Positions 20,955-31,732 are shown, counted from the first letter of the stretch. The stretch: DNA of 64,000 nucleotides from Hyaloraphidium curvatum (GCA_025558095.1 JAIVFI010000018.1:62001-126000); one strand, 5' to 3'. A program made the numbers and translations. The notes: generated by a model from the letters alone, not told the origin.

Positions 20955-22678
20955 TCAGGCCGACATGGCAACATCCGCGGCACGGCGCCTGATCATCATG
21001 TCGATTTTCTTCCCCGTGGGCTGCACGACAAAGTTCTCGCACGGCGCGACGGTCTCGCAGCCCTCGGCGAGCCGGAAGTCGTAGTTGGCGACAAAGTTTG
21101 CGATCATGATGCGCATCTCCTGCATGGCAAAGTTCTGCGGGGACGATCGGGGTGAGCGCGAGCAAAGCAGTGGTCGGATCGGAGGCCCACCTTGCCGACG
21201 CAGTCCCTCGATCCCATCGAGAACGGGAAGAAGGCGTCTTTGTACACCGTCCTCGGCCCCGGTCCGGCCTCCTCGGCCTCCTGCCAGCGCTCGGGCCACC
21301 AGTCCCGCGCGCGCTTCCAGAGCTGCGGGCTGCGGTGCATGGTCCAGGTGTTGACGATGATCACGGTGTTCTCGGGGATGGTCACGCTGCGGCCGTCGCG
21401 CTCGAAGGTGAAGCCGCCGGGCGGCGCCATCCGGGGAACGCCGACGTTGAGGGGGTGCAGGCGGAGGGTCTCGTTGATCATGCCGTTGAGGAGGGGGAGG
21501 GCCTTGAGGTCCGTGTGGCGGAAGAGGCCGTCCTGGAGCGGGAGGGCGGCGAGCTCGGCGCGCAGCTTGGGGATGTACTCCGGGTTCTTGGCGAGGAAGT
21601 AGATGACCCAGGACATGGTCATGGCGGTCGTGTCGCCTGTACCCGCAGTCAGCAGGTGCTCGATCGCAAGCATCCCACGGGACTCACCGCCGGCCCCGAG
21701 CATGAGCGACGACTCGGTGACGATCTCGTCAAAGTTGAGGGTCGCCCCGCTCTCCTTGTCCTTGGCGGTGATCAGGTTCTGCAGGATGTCCTTGGGCGCC
21801 GCGGCCGGATCCTCCGCCGTGAGCCGCTGCCTCTCCGAGACGATGTCGGCGGTGAACTTGGGGATGAACTCGATCGAAGGGGCCGTGGGGAGCGAGCGCC
21901 AGTTCTGGAACAGCGAGGGGTCGGCGAACCACATCATGAGCGACTTGAACCATTCATCCATGGCCTTCAGGAACGGGTGCAGCTCGGAAGAGTCCACGGA
22001 GCGGAACGACTGCCCAAAGGCGGTGGCGCCGATCACGTCCGAGGCCGCGGCGTTCATGAGCGAGACCACGTTGAGCTTGGCCTCCTTCTCCGGGGTCGCA
22101 GCAATGTCCCGATCGATTCGGCCGGTAAGGTCGCTCCACACCTGCGACATGTGGCCCTCGAGCCCGTTGAGGTAGGCGATCGAGAAGGAGGGCGACATGA
22201 GCCGGCGGCGGGTGCGGTGGTAGTCCTTGTCGGTGGTCGAGAACATCGAAGGCGGCAGCTGCGGGAGCCGGCCCATGTCGTAGAACATGGAGGCCTTCGG
22301 GGATCGTTAGTGTCGGCCTCTCACTGCCCACCGACTTGGGCGACCCACCTTGGGGAGGTCGCGCGACTTGAGGATGCACTGCGCCAGGGCGGGGTCGGCG
22401 ACCGAGACGGTGAAGGTGTTGGTGCGCACGAGGGAGCCGAGCTTGTCGTGGAGCGCCTCCCAGCGGAAGTGACGCGCGCCCGACATCAGGTCCTCCGCGA
22501 AGATGCTGGGGTTCCACAGCGCCGAGAACGGCGCGGGGATGCTCCGCATGGGCGACAGGAAGTAGTCCGAGAAACGGGCAGCCAGGAAGCGCGCTGCGTC
22601 GGCTATCCGGCGCGAGGCCAGGGCGAGCACGACCGCGGCTGCGAGGAGCACGGTGAGGGAGACGGTGACGAGAGCCAT
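20955..22678 (-). CDS. Cytochrome P450, membrane-anchored
   Basis: The N-terminus MALVTVSLTVLLAAAVVLAL is a typical ER anchor. Exons are joined at introns 22348-22295 (54 bp) and 21190-21135 (56 bp). A third, stop-free 51-bp intron near 21,650-21,700 removes extra residues and creates the I-helix motif LGAGGDTTAMTM. Other P450 landmarks are the K-helix ETLRLHP (ExxR), the PERW motif (WWPERWQEAEEAG) and the heme loop FSMGSRDCVGK with its Cys ligand (about 21,200). The last exon, NFAMQEMRIMIANF, completes the L helix. It probably works with an ER NADPH-P450 reductase; substrate unknown. It lies between two paralogous membrane-protein genes, and its promoter region carries the duplicated 119-bp unit. 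Confidence 0.9.
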
Positions 22679-22942
22679 TGCTGTTCGTTGGTTTGCTGGA
22701 GACGATGGGGAATGTGGACGTTCTGCGCCTGCTTATATTCTTCGGAGCTCGGAAAGTCCTGTGGAAGTGTCTGTTCCCGGGAACCGGGAAGTGACCCTTC
22801 CGAAGAACACGCCCGCGGGATCCTTCCTTTGACGTCACCTGCACAATGTAGCACCGCCCAACACACTGAGAACGCATATTCAATGGACGACTCGAGCGAT
22901 TCAAGTGTTCTGAGGTCTTGCTATGCATCTCCATGCGTAATT

Positions 22943-23180
22943 GCATCCGGATGCGGTGCGCGCCTTTCCCCTGAATTGCTCGTCTCACCTGCAAAGGCCG
23001 CAGGAGTGGAAGCGATTGCTTCCAAAGCCCCGCTTAAAGCAGATGGACGCGTCCTGTGTTGGCATCCGGATGCGGTGCGCGCCTTGCCCCTGAATTGCTC
23101 GCCTCACATGCAAAGGCCGCAGGAGTGGAAGCGATTGCTTCCAAAGCCCCGTTTAAAGCAGATGGACGCGTCCTGCGTTG
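22943..23180. repeat. Two tandem 119-bp units with internal palindromes in a divergent promoter
   Basis: Units at 22943-23061 and 23062-23180 are almost identical. Each starts with the perfect 12-bp palindrome GCATCCGGATGC and contains a second inverted repeat, TGGAAGC-GATT-GCTTCCA (23007-23024 and 23126-23143). The block lies in the 645-bp region between the P450 start (22678, minus) and the paralog 2 start (23324, plus). Symmetric sites repeated in register are what dimeric transcription factors bind, so a regulatory role is a fair inference. No protein-coding evidence is seen here. Confidence 0.85.
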
Positions 23181-23323
23181 GTACTCGCCTTCGTCGTCGC
23201 TGCGGACGAAGCGAACCCGCCTGGAGGAGGGTGGGAGACATCTACATCTTGGGCAGTAGCTTCTAGAACGGCTGGTGGCTGTGGCGGCGTTTGCTTGTTC
23301 ACCCTCCCCCTCCGGAGAACGCG

Positions 23324-24901
23324 ATGGACGCGGCAGGACCCCCTAGCCCGGACCCGACTCCGTTTGACCTCTCGCCGCGCGAATGGCTCACAGTTTTCCC
23401 CGAACGCGCGCACCGCCGGGACCCGGCGGCCTCCGCGCGCGCGGCGTCGCCCCTCGACCCCGCGAGCTTTGTCGCCGCGGTCCGCGCGCGCAGCCGCACC
23501 CTCGCCGCCATGGACGTCATCTCCCTGCGGCTATTCCGCATCGGCCACCTGTTTGCCGCACGATATGCTGGCTTTATCGCGACGTCGATCGCGATGGTGG
23601 CGCCGGTGCTGGTTTTCAACGAAGGCCGGTTCGGGCAGCGCCAGGTCAACGCGTTCGTCGCGAACGCGGTGGTGGTAACCGTCGGCAGCGCGCTCTGGTA
23701 CCTGCGGGGCGAGGCTTTAGGCGGGAAGGCCGCCTTGAGCAGCATACTCAAGGTCAAAGCTATGTACGATAATGCAGAGGGCGACAAGAAGGACGACGCG
23801 ATGGAGCCGCAGCCGGTCGCGGACTCCCCGCTCGACACGCACCCGGATGCTGTGCTCGCGAGGTGGTCGCAGCTGGCAGAGTTCGCGAACGCCGACGGCG
23901 AGGATGGGACCCAGGGCTCGCGACTCCTCGTCCACGACGAGGACGCGCCGTGCCCTTGCCCGCGGCCCCGATGCGCCGGCCGCCTCGTCCTGATTGCCGC
24001 CTGGCAGCGCGTCGCGATCGTGGCTTGGGTATTTGCTGTCTTTATTCTTGGCTATATGGTATTCTGGAACTGGACCTCCTGGGTCACTTTGGGCGCGCAG
24101 ACTTGGACCACCCCCTGGAGCTGCGCCCTCTCCGTCATCACTATCCTCTCGGTTCTTGTCTACCTGGGCATCAACCCGCTGGCGGCGGTAGTCCCCAACC
24201 CCGCGCTGTTCGAGCTCTCGGCCCGCCTCCAGCTCCGCGCGCTGATCCAGGCCATTGAAGCTTTCCTCGTCGAGCAGGAGAACGCGGCAGACGATGTGCC
24301 GCCCGCTGGCGGCGACAAGGAGTGCTACATACGTCTGCAGGAGCACCTCCAGGCTAGCTGGCAGCGCAACCTGGAACGCTACTCCGCGGGCCGCTCAAAC
24401 TTCTTGCTCATAATCCTGTTGCATATTGTCTGCATGATCGTGACGGTCGTGGGTCCTCCGTCTCCGCCGCGCGAAGTGCCCGGATTGCTTACTCCCCCGT
24501 TTGGCGGACAGACCACCGGTTCCTGCGTCACCATGACACAGATCTGCGGCGCCCTCGCCTGCGGAGGCGTCCTCGCCAGCGACCTGGCAGCGATAGCAGT
24601 CTTCAATTCCGGCGTTTCGCGCACTTCGGCCCTGTACCGCGACGCCTCATCCCGGCTGTCCCTCCTCGCCCTCCGCAACCCCAGTTCGCCCCGCCAGCAG
24701 GCCTTCGCTGCGCACGCGCGCGTCCTGGACGGCTTCGCCCTCCGCGCGGAGGGGTTCAGGGGGAAGTTCATGGGCTTCGGTGTGGGCTTCGGAATGATCA
24801 GGGGGCTGATGGCAGGGATTTTTGCCGCGGGGGTGGGGTTGGCAAGCATCCTGAGGGGGTCGGGGATCTTCGTGACGATCGAATCGGTGTGCCCGGGGTA
24901 G
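23324..24901 (+). CDS. Unknown polytopic membrane protein, paralog 2 of a local pair
   Basis: The start at 23324 gives MDAAGPPSPDPTPFDLSPRE. The sequence closely parallels the gene at 19269 along its whole length: ALSSILKVKAMY, SPLDTHPDAVLARWSQLAEF, PWSCALSVITILSVLVYLGI, GKFMGFGVGFGMIR, identical SVCPG end. The frame looks unbroken, but a 63-bp stretch (24449-24511, GTGGGT...GACAG) aligns with the true 71-bp intron of paralog 1 and is probably an intron of length 3n without a stop. About seven hydrophobic segments are predicted. Function unknown. The pair probably arose by local duplication, with the P450 gene now lying between the copies. Confidence 0.8.
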   Translation: MDAAGPPSPDPTPFDLSPREWLTVFPERAHRRDPAASARAASPLDPASFVAAVRARSRTLAAMDVISLRLFRIGHLFAARYAGFIATSIAMVAPVLVFNEGRFGQRQVNAFVANAVVVTVGSALWYLRGEALGGKAALSSILKVKAMYDNAEGDKKDDAMEPQPVADSPLDTHPDAVLARWSQLAEFANADGEDGTQGSRLLVHDEDAPCPCPRPRCAGRLVLIAAWQRVAIVAWVFAVFILGYMVFWNWTSWVTLGAQTWTTPWSCALSVITILSVLVYLGINPLAAVVPNPALFELSARLQLRALIQAIEAFLVEQENAADDVPPAGGDKECYIRLQEHLQASWQRNLERYSAGRSNFLLIILLHIVCMIVTVVGPPSPPREVPGLLTPPFGGQTTGSCVTMTQICGALACGGVLASDLAAIAVFNSGVSRTSALYRDASSRLSLLALRNPSSPRQQAFAAHARVLDGFALRAEGFRGKFMGFGVGFGMIRGLMAGIFAAGVGLASILRGSGIFVTIESVCPG

Positions 24902-25013
24902 CGCATTCGTTTCTGTACTGAACAAATGGCAACCGCTCGACTCGAGCGTATGCGGTCAAGCCCCCAAAAGCTGATGGTAACGATGGTCCCACTCCGACGA
25001 TGCCCCGCGCGCC

Positions 25014-26452
25014 TCAAGCGGTCCACGCGGTCACCGGCTCCATCTCCCTCCACATCCTGTGCATGCACCCGCCCTCCTCCTCCATCGCCTTGCGGATCTC
25101 CTCCTCGGTCTCGGCATCCAGCTCCGGCGCGGCGGCGGCGTCGGCCTCGCGGGCGAGCAGCTCGAGATCCTTGGGCGGCATGAGCACGTCCGACAGCACG
25201 TGCACGGCACCGTTGGCGACGGGAACGTCGGGGAAGATGACCGTCGAGGCCTCGTTGATAACAATCTGAAAAAGGGTGGCCGGTCAGCACAAGCTTCTGG
25301 GAAACCGGCACGCGGGACACCCACAGCGTCAAACTCCTTGTCGTGCCACTGCTTCTTCTCCACCTTGAGCTTGAGCACTCCGCCCTCGAGGGTCTTGAGG
25401 TCGGCGTGGCCGTGCTCGAAGACGACGGGGGAGTAGGCCAGGTCCGCCGAGACGTGGTACGAGAGCACCTTGCGCAGGGTGGCGTAGCCGGGGGGCGAAA
25501 GCAGGAAGCGCAGCGTCTTCCAGCCGAGCTTGGCGAAGGCGCGGTTGGTCGGGGCAAACACGGTGATGGCCTTCGAGTTGTCGAGCGTGCCGGAGAGCTC
25601 GGCCTTGCGGGCGGCGAGGATGAAGAGGCCAAAAACGCGGGGAAGGCGGGAGAGGTGGCGGGTCACCGGGCCGGGGGGGATGAGCACGCTGGTATTGGAG
25701 GAGAGTGAGCTCCGAAGCGGATCGCGGTCCGTGCAATAGTGGAAACGCACCCGCCGATCTCGTGGACGACGCCGTTGCTGGCCTCAATGTCGGCGCGGCG
25801 CACGGGCGCGACACAGTTGACCAGCACGTGCTTCTCGTCCTCCTCCTTGCGCTGCCACGCACAGATGCGCAGCTTCTGCTTGGCCCCCTTGAGGCTATCC
25901 AGCGCCAGCTCCGAGTCGAGCAGGTCTCCGCGGCCGAGGTCTCCGGCCTTCTTGGCTTCTCCGACGGTGTGGTACAGCAGCACCTCGTGGAGCACCTCCT
26001 TGGGCGGGGTCGGCGGGTGCTCGCCCGGCCGGTGCGGCGGCGTAACCCGGCGCAGGGCATCGTCGTTGGGCGCGAAGAAGGTGAGCGGGCCGTGGCCCTC
26101 GAGCAGGGCCGCGAAATCGCGGTCCTCCTTGACGACGTGGGCAATGAGGCCGAACTGCGGGTCGTCCTCGAGAACGCCTGGGGCGCGGGATCCGAGCGAG
26201 GTTCGGGGTTCACAGGCAGCCGGAACATGACCGCGGGCACCCGAGCATGTCAGATGCCGTTCCACGACGACAGAATAGAATTACGGTCGGAGCAGGTCAG
26301 ACGCGGAATCAGGGAGAGAGGCCCACCCGCGGCCCACCGAGGATGTTCTTGGACGCGACGGGCACCGCGCGGAACTCGCCCTCGTGGTCCAGGGGAGCGG
26401 CGATCGAGGGGGCCGCGAGCGCGAGCGCAGCAACGAGCACGGCGAGGCGCAT
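25014..26452 (-). CDS. Secreted protein with two fasciclin (FAS1) domains
   Basis: The start at 26452 gives a signal peptide, MRLAVLVAALALAAPSIAAP. The first FAS1 domain shows FGLIAHVVKEDRDFAALLE, GPLTFFAPNDDALRRV, HEVLLYHTVG and NGVVHEIGG. The second has LFILAARKAELSGTLDN, KAITVFAPTNRAFAKLG, LRKVLSYHVSADLAYS and GAVHVLSDVLMPPKDLELLA. H1 (TVFAPT-type) and H2 (Y-H) motifs are present in both. The tail is acidic with no clear GPI signal. FAS1 proteins mediate adhesion or cell-wall association. Several short introns interrupt the gene (for example after SKNILGG and before the last exon at about 25,265), so internal exon borders are approximate. Confidence 0.85.
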
Positions 26453-26774
26453 GGCGTTCGTTGGGCGGGGCCTCGGAACGATGTGAATCCTCGAGTTGCG
26501 CAAGCGTGGTGCACGCGCCGCGAAAACCAAACTCCGGGGATGGACCCTGTCGTCAATCTCGAGCGATCCGGTTGATATCTGGCCATCGGTGGGCCCTTTG
26601 AGGACGGAATCGATGACCTAGGGCCTCCGATCGCGTGGATCAACTCCCTGGTCTTGCTCTGTCAAGCGAAAGCCCGGCGAGGGGCCGCCCGGCAGCTTCG
26701 GGTCTTATGCTCTCCAAGAGCCACCTGTATGGACTCTTAGCATTGTGCGACACTAGAATGACATCTTCTCAGGC
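26453..26774. other. Intergenic region
   Basis: About 320 bp between two minus-strand genes (FAS1 start and NmrA-like stop). No gene or repeat recognised; presumably the FAS1 promoter. Confidence 0.45.
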
Positions 26775-27883
26775 CTACAGCCTGCTCGCGCCTGCCCCGG
26801 GCAGCGTTCCGCGCTCCTTCTGCTCGGCGACCCACTTTTCCAGCGACGTCGGGACGATCTGCGGCCAGTTGTGGTTGTCCCAGCGCGAGTACGGAATATA
26901 GAAATGGCCTGAATGCATCAGCCGGGGGAACACGCGCGGGCGGGCCTCCTTCGAGGCGGGGTCGAGCGAAGTGACCTTGAGCCGCTTGCCTGCCAGGAAT
27001 CGGTCAGGCTTCCCGCCTCCTTGCCCAACCAGCACGCCTACCCGTGTTGTCCTCCCACAGCTTGCGCACCCGCTCCATCGAGAAGGTGTCGCCCATGATC
27101 TTGACCGCGCGGTTCCTGCTCTTGCCCTCGTCGGGGTCCACGAGCATCTCGGCGACGAAGCGGCCGATGTCGCGGAGGCAGATGCCCGTGACGGGCTCAG
27201 AGGCGCCGGCGATCTCGACGACGGACTCGTTGCCGGGTTTGAGCTCGTACCCGCAGAGAGGCAGGTACAGGATCTCGTAGTACACCGCTGAACAGGAGAA
27301 GGTGTGAGAAACAGCACGTCGGAGGACGAACAGGAGGAAGGTTGTGAGGACGAGGACGAATGTCGGCCCATTCAGACCACCCACAGGTCACGACGACGGT
27401 CCACTCCATGCCCAGCCGCTTGATCTCGTCCAGCACCCTGCCCTTGCGGGCCTGCACCTCCTTGGTCTCCCTCCGGTCGTACTCGGGAGTGATGTCGGTG
27501 CCGTACTGCGACGGGAAGAACCTGCGAACGGTCCCTGCGGCCGCGGCGGCGCGCACCAGCGCCGGCTCCGACTCGGTGATGGCCTTGGCGTCCTGGATCG
27601 CCATGGTGCTCACGACGCACTCGATCCCGCGCGATTTCAGGAGCTCCGCGACGGCCTTCTCGTCGGAATAGTCCACTCCGACGAAATGCGCGCCGCGCTT
27701 CTCGGCCGCGTCTATCTGCGCCTGCTTCGTCGCGTTGCCCGCCGGGGGGCGGCCGATGATCAGGATCTCGTCGACCAGGCCGGCGGCCTTCTTGTCGAGC
27801 AGCGAGTTCAGGATGAAGTTGCCGGTCGACAGGCCCGGGCCGCCGCCGACGGCGCCTGCAAGGGCAATCCTCTTGTACCCCAT
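26775..27883 (-). CDS. NmrA-like/isoflavone-reductase-like NAD(P)-binding protein
   Basis: Exon 1 (27883-27385) begins MGYKRIALAGAVGGGPGLST, an N-terminal Rossmann motif in an extended Gly-rich form. It continues with DEILIIGRPPAG, GIECVVSTMAIQDAKAIT, VRRFFPSQYGTDITPE and the E-x-x-R-K-G-R region. A 97-bp intron (27384-27288) joins VVVTS to VYYEILYLPLCGYEL. A 52-bp intron (27041-26990) joins DNTG to KRLKVTS. The order matches the atypical SDR/NmrA family, whose fungal members include redox sensors and aromatic reductases. The family RFxPSx(Y/F)G motif is clear. No catalytic triad of classical SDRs is evident. Whether it is an enzyme or a regulator cannot be told. Confidence 0.8.
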
Positions 27884-28128
27884 CGCAGCTGAGGCTCTAG
27901 AGACGAATTCTACGAGAGGTGGCCCGCTTGGAGTGATACCGACGCGCGATGGTGATTGGGAGACGTTTGTCGACCGGGGGATCCCGCGGAGCCGTGGCGG
28001 GACTCCGCGTCGATCACGCACGTGGTCGAACCCCGCTACGGCACCGCATCGCATCTTGCGAAAGGGCAGTTGGGCTCTGGAACACGCGAACGATACCGCC
28101 GCGGAAGCTGGCCGCAGCTGCGCCCGCG

Positions 28129-30138
28129 ATGGGCCCTCCCACCGACCCCCCGACGCTCCGGATCCTCGCGATAAACGACGTCTACGAGCTCGCCGCTTTC
28201 CCGCACCTGGCCACCTTCGTCCGCGCCGAAAAAGCCCGCGCAGGCACGCCCGGCGGGCCGGACGCGGTCATCTGCACAGTGGCGGGGGACTTCCTATCGC
28301 CTTCGCAACTCTCGAGCCTCGACTTTGGGCAGGGCATGGTGCGGGTGCTCAACGCGTGCGGGGTGGACTACGCGTGCCTGGGGAACCACGAGAGCGACGT
28401 GCCACACGCGGGGATCGTGAAGCGTATCGACGAGTCGGAGTTCGTCTGGATCAACACCAACCTGCCCAACTTCCTCGACGAGGACGCGGACCCGGCCGTC
28501 AAGGCCAAGATGACCGACCTCGCGGTCGTCCAGGTCGGCGACAGGCGCGTCGGGCTGATCGGACTGTGCGGCATGACCTCGGCCATGCTGACGAACCCCG
28601 GCTTCCGTCACGAGTGCGTAAAGGCCTACAGAAGGCCGATCGAGGTCCTCAGGGAGCTCCATGCCCGACACGTCGCCACGGGGGAGCTGGCGCTGCTGGT
28701 GCCGATCACGCACCAGCCGTTGCCGGAGGACCGTGCGCTGCTGCAGAGCGGGCTCGCCCCTTTGATCCTCGCCGGACACGAGCACGAGGTCATTATTGAG
28801 CAGGTGCCGGCCGAGGGCCTCGGAACCGCGGACGTTTCCTTTGTCGTTGGGGAGACCAGCGTCGCGGCCCAGGCCAAAAGGTCCGAAAGACTCATGGTCA
28901 AGGGCGGCATGGACGCCAACAACATTGTGGGTTGCCCTTTTCGTCCTCGCCCACGTGCCGACTAACCATTCGCAGGTGGTCGTGGATGTCACCTGGGATT
29001 CATCTGGCAAACCCACCGTCACGCACTCCCTGCTCACGACGACCGCCTTCCCCGCGGACCCTGCCGTCACCTCCCTCGCCGCCGACCTGAATCTGCGCAC
29101 CGCCGCCCTTGCCCACATCCCCCTCACCCTCTTTGTTCCTCCGCCGTACCTTCCCCTGTCTTCCAAAGGCTCCCGCGTCGGCCCCACGACGGTCGCCAGG
29201 ATGCTGTGCTCGATCGGCCGCGACGGCTCCGCGGCGGACCTGTGCATGATCAACGGCGCCGCGATCCGGATCGAGCGCGACTTTGACGCCAGGCCGCCGC
29301 CCGGGTGGGGGGATGACGAGCTGGGGCGGTGCTGCATCCCGTTCACGTACTCGGACCTGCTCGCGCTGCTGCCGTTTGCGATGCTGCTGGTGACGGTGCC
29401 GCTCCCGGGGAACGTGGTGCTGGATGCGATACGGTACTCGCGAAAGTCGATCCTGACCAAAGGGTACAGCAATGGATACTTGCACACGGACGACGGCGTC
29501 GTCTTTCGGTCGCGGGAAGCGACACCGGAGGCGGAGATCGAGAGCATTGCTGGGTACGCCGGCAATTTGCGACGCAGCATCGTATCTTGCTGACGAGTTC
29601 CCCATCCAGCTCGCCGTTCGACCCAAACAAGGTCTACCGCACGGCCGTGCTCGACGTCCTCATGGACGGCCTCGCGCACATCGAGCCCCTGACGGACTGG
29701 GTCGCCGCGGATCCCGCCCACGCTGCGGCGCTGGACGCCGTTCGCGATGACGGCCGGCGCGTCAAGCTGACCTGCGTGGGCTTCTTCGCCACCCTCTGGT
29801 GGCGGCTGCTCCCGGACTTCGAGAGCCTGGACGCCGACCGCGACGGGTTCGTCACCATGGAGGAGCTGCGGAGCGCGCTGGAGAGCGTGATCGAGGGCGT
29901 GCAGTCGAGCGACGGCAAGATGGACGACGAGGAGCGGATCGCGCTGGACAAGGTGGTGCAGGCGCTGCTGGGCCGCGTGGACGCCAACAAGGACGGTCTC
30001 GTGGACAAGGAGGAGTATCTCGAAGTCACGCGGCAGGAGAGCGGCGGGACGATGAAGCTTTTCGAGGGGGTCGGGAAGAAGGCCATTGCCCGCGGGTTGG
30101 AAGTGGCCCACGTTCCGGCCAAGGCCCAATCCAGGTAG
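28129..30138 (+). CDS. 5'-nucleotidase/UshA-like metallophosphoesterase fused to C-terminal EF-hands
   Basis: The product starts MGPPTDPPTLRILAINDVYE. The metal-binding blocks of the calcineurin-like family follow in order: ILAINDVYEL, VAGDFLSPS, CLGNHESD, PITHQP, LAGHEHEV. After a 49-bp intron (28927-28975) comes the 5'-nucleotidase C-terminal domain (MINGAAIRI, CCIPFTYSDLLALLPF, GYSNGYLHTDDG). A 56-bp intron (29554-29609) leads to the last exon. This ends in two canonical EF-hand loops, DADRDGFVTMEE and DANKDGLVDKEE, with a degenerate segment between. No signal peptide or GPI signal is visible, so it may be intracellular. Inferred role: Ca2+-responsive nucleotide or phosphate-ester hydrolase. 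Substrate not determinable. Confidence 0.85.
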
Positions 30139-30535
30139 ATTATTCAATCCTATACCTTAGAGCGGGATAGAAGAATCTAGTGGATGGCGTCGAATTGGTT
30201 GGCCGCAAGGCTGGCCGGTGCGGTTCCTTCACGGGTCCCCGCCGCATCAACACCGGCTGCGGGTGACCCCGCCCCTCAGCGGGATCGCGGATCGCGTTGC
30301 GGACCCCCGGGTGAGGTTGGGCGGTCGATCATCTGGACGCGATGCGCTTTTCCGACCGCTGCTGGGCGCCGCCCTGCTCCTCGGCGCGCTCCTGGCGCTC
30401 CTCGCGCCCGCCGCCCGCCGCGGCGGGGTATCGGACGCCGGAAGCGGAACCGGCCGACCGCGAAAGGATGGGGATCGATCGCAAGATTCCATTCCACCGG
30501 ACGCCTCCACCGTGCACCAGCAACCCGACCCCGGG
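30139..30535. other. Convergent intergenic region
   Basis: About 400 bp between the nucleotidase stop (plus) and the mucin-like gene stop (minus). The last residues of the mucin-like frame look non-coding, so a final short exon of that gene could lie here. I could not define one. Confidence 0.4.
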
Positions 30536-31732
30536 CTACACCCACCACCCCCTCCTCGTCCTCGTCCGCACCACGGACGTCTCGACCGCCACCGCGCCCA
30601 GCAGCAACCTCCCCCTCCGCGTGGGCGACGGATCCGTCGGCGCCGCCGTCCGCGTGCCCGTTCCCGATGCGGATGCGGATGCCGTGGTCGCCGATCCCGC
30701 CGAGGTGGGCGTGCCGCTGGCGGTCGCGGTGGGGAGGGAGCTCCCCGTCTGCGCCGACGCGCTGCCCGTCGCCGACCCCGTGGTGGACAGCGCGGTGCCG
30801 GTGGCCGTACCCGAGGCGCTCGTCGGGACGCCGCTGGAGGCCGCAGATCCCGTCGCTGTTGCGCCCGAGGCGGTCGCCGTCCCGGTCCCGGAGCCGCTGG
30901 TCGCCAAGGATTCGCTGGTCGCCAAGGATCCCGTGGCGGTCCCCGAAACCGACGCTGTCGTCCCCGTTTCCGACGCCGCGCTCCCCGTCGCCGTCCCGCT
31001 CGCCGCCGACCCCGTCCCGCTCGCCGTCCCCCCCGTCGCGGTCCCCTTCGTCGTCGTCGTCTCGGCGTCCGGATCCAGGCTCGCCGTCGTCGTCGCCGTC
31101 GTCCGCGTCGACAGCACCGCGCTCGTCCGCGCGGTCGTCGCCGCGGGCTGCGTTGTCCGCGTGGGGGTGACGATCCACGTGCTCGTCACGATGTAGCTCG
31201 TTACGATCGTCCCCGGTGTCGTGCCGTTGCTCGGCGGGCGGAAGATGGCGTTCTTCAACGGGGAAGTGTTCCACGCCTCGGAGATCTGCGGCCACAGCAG
31301 GCCCACCGCCACCCCGATCCCGGCGAGGCAGACGACCGTGCACGCCGCCGCAATGAGCTTCGCCGTCAGCGAGTGCAGGCAGCAGCAGCAGCACCCGCGG
31401 GCACAGCACTGCTCGCAGTCCTGCGGTTTCTTCTTCCTGGGCCTCCCGACCTGCGGGCCCGGCCCCCCGGGGGGCGGGTATCCCATCGCCATCGACACGG
31501 GCGGGCGGTCCGAGGCAATGTACCCCGCGTACGGCAGGAGCGGGTCCGTGTCGGCGTAGCCCCCGCCAGGGCCGGGGGCGCCGTAGCCGTACGGGTCGGG
31601 CGGGGGGCCGGGGTAGCCCGGCGGCCCGCCGCCGCCGTACGATCCGCCGGGCACGGTGCCGGCGAACATCGACGAGGTCGGCGGGACGGAGGGGTACCCG
31701 TAGGGGTCGAGGGGCGCGTAGGAGTAGGACAT
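30536..31732 (-). CDS. Single-pass membrane protein with cytosolic Pro/Tyr-rich head and mucin-like Ser/Thr/Gly tail
   Basis: The product starts MSYSYAPLDPYGYPSVPPTS. The first 115 residues are Gly/Pro/Tyr-rich with PPY-like motifs, then KKK and a cysteine cluster (CEQCCARGCCCCC) that could be palmitoylated. One hydrophobic helix follows (LIAAACTVVCLAGIGVAVGL). After it come about 230 residues dominated by Thr, Ser, Gly and Ala (TGTASGTGSAASGTATG), typical of O-glycosylated fungal wall-associated segments. Topology is inferred: head inside, tail outside, as in wall-stress sensors, although no WSC domain is present. The last 30 residues (RRGRLLLGAVAVETS onward) look out of character, so the true 3' end may be spliced. 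Confidence 0.6.
   Translation of the reverse strand: MSYSYAPLDPYGYPSVPPTSSMFAGTVPGGSYGGGGPPGYPGPPPDPYGYGAPGPGGGYADTDPLLPYAGYIASDRPPVSMAMGYPPPGGPGPQVGRPRKKKPQDCEQCCARGCCCCCLHSLTAKLIAAACTVVCLAGIGVAVGLLWPQISEAWNTSPLKNAIFRPPSNGTTPGTIVTSYIVTSTWIVTPTRTTQPAATTARTSAVLSTRTTATTTASLDPDAETTTTKGTATGGTASGTGSAASGTATGSAASETGTTASVSGTATGSLATSESLATSGSGTGTATASGATATGSAASSGVPTSASGTATGTALSTTGSATGSASAQTGSSLPTATASGTPTSAGSATTASASASGTGTRTAAPTDPSPTRRGRLLLGAVAVETSVVRTRTRRGWWV

Noticed and set aside
30247-30523. Short minus-strand frames downstream of the mucin-like gene as a separate gene
   Set aside because: No start context or domain; at most one could be a last exon of the mucin-like gene, which I could not define.
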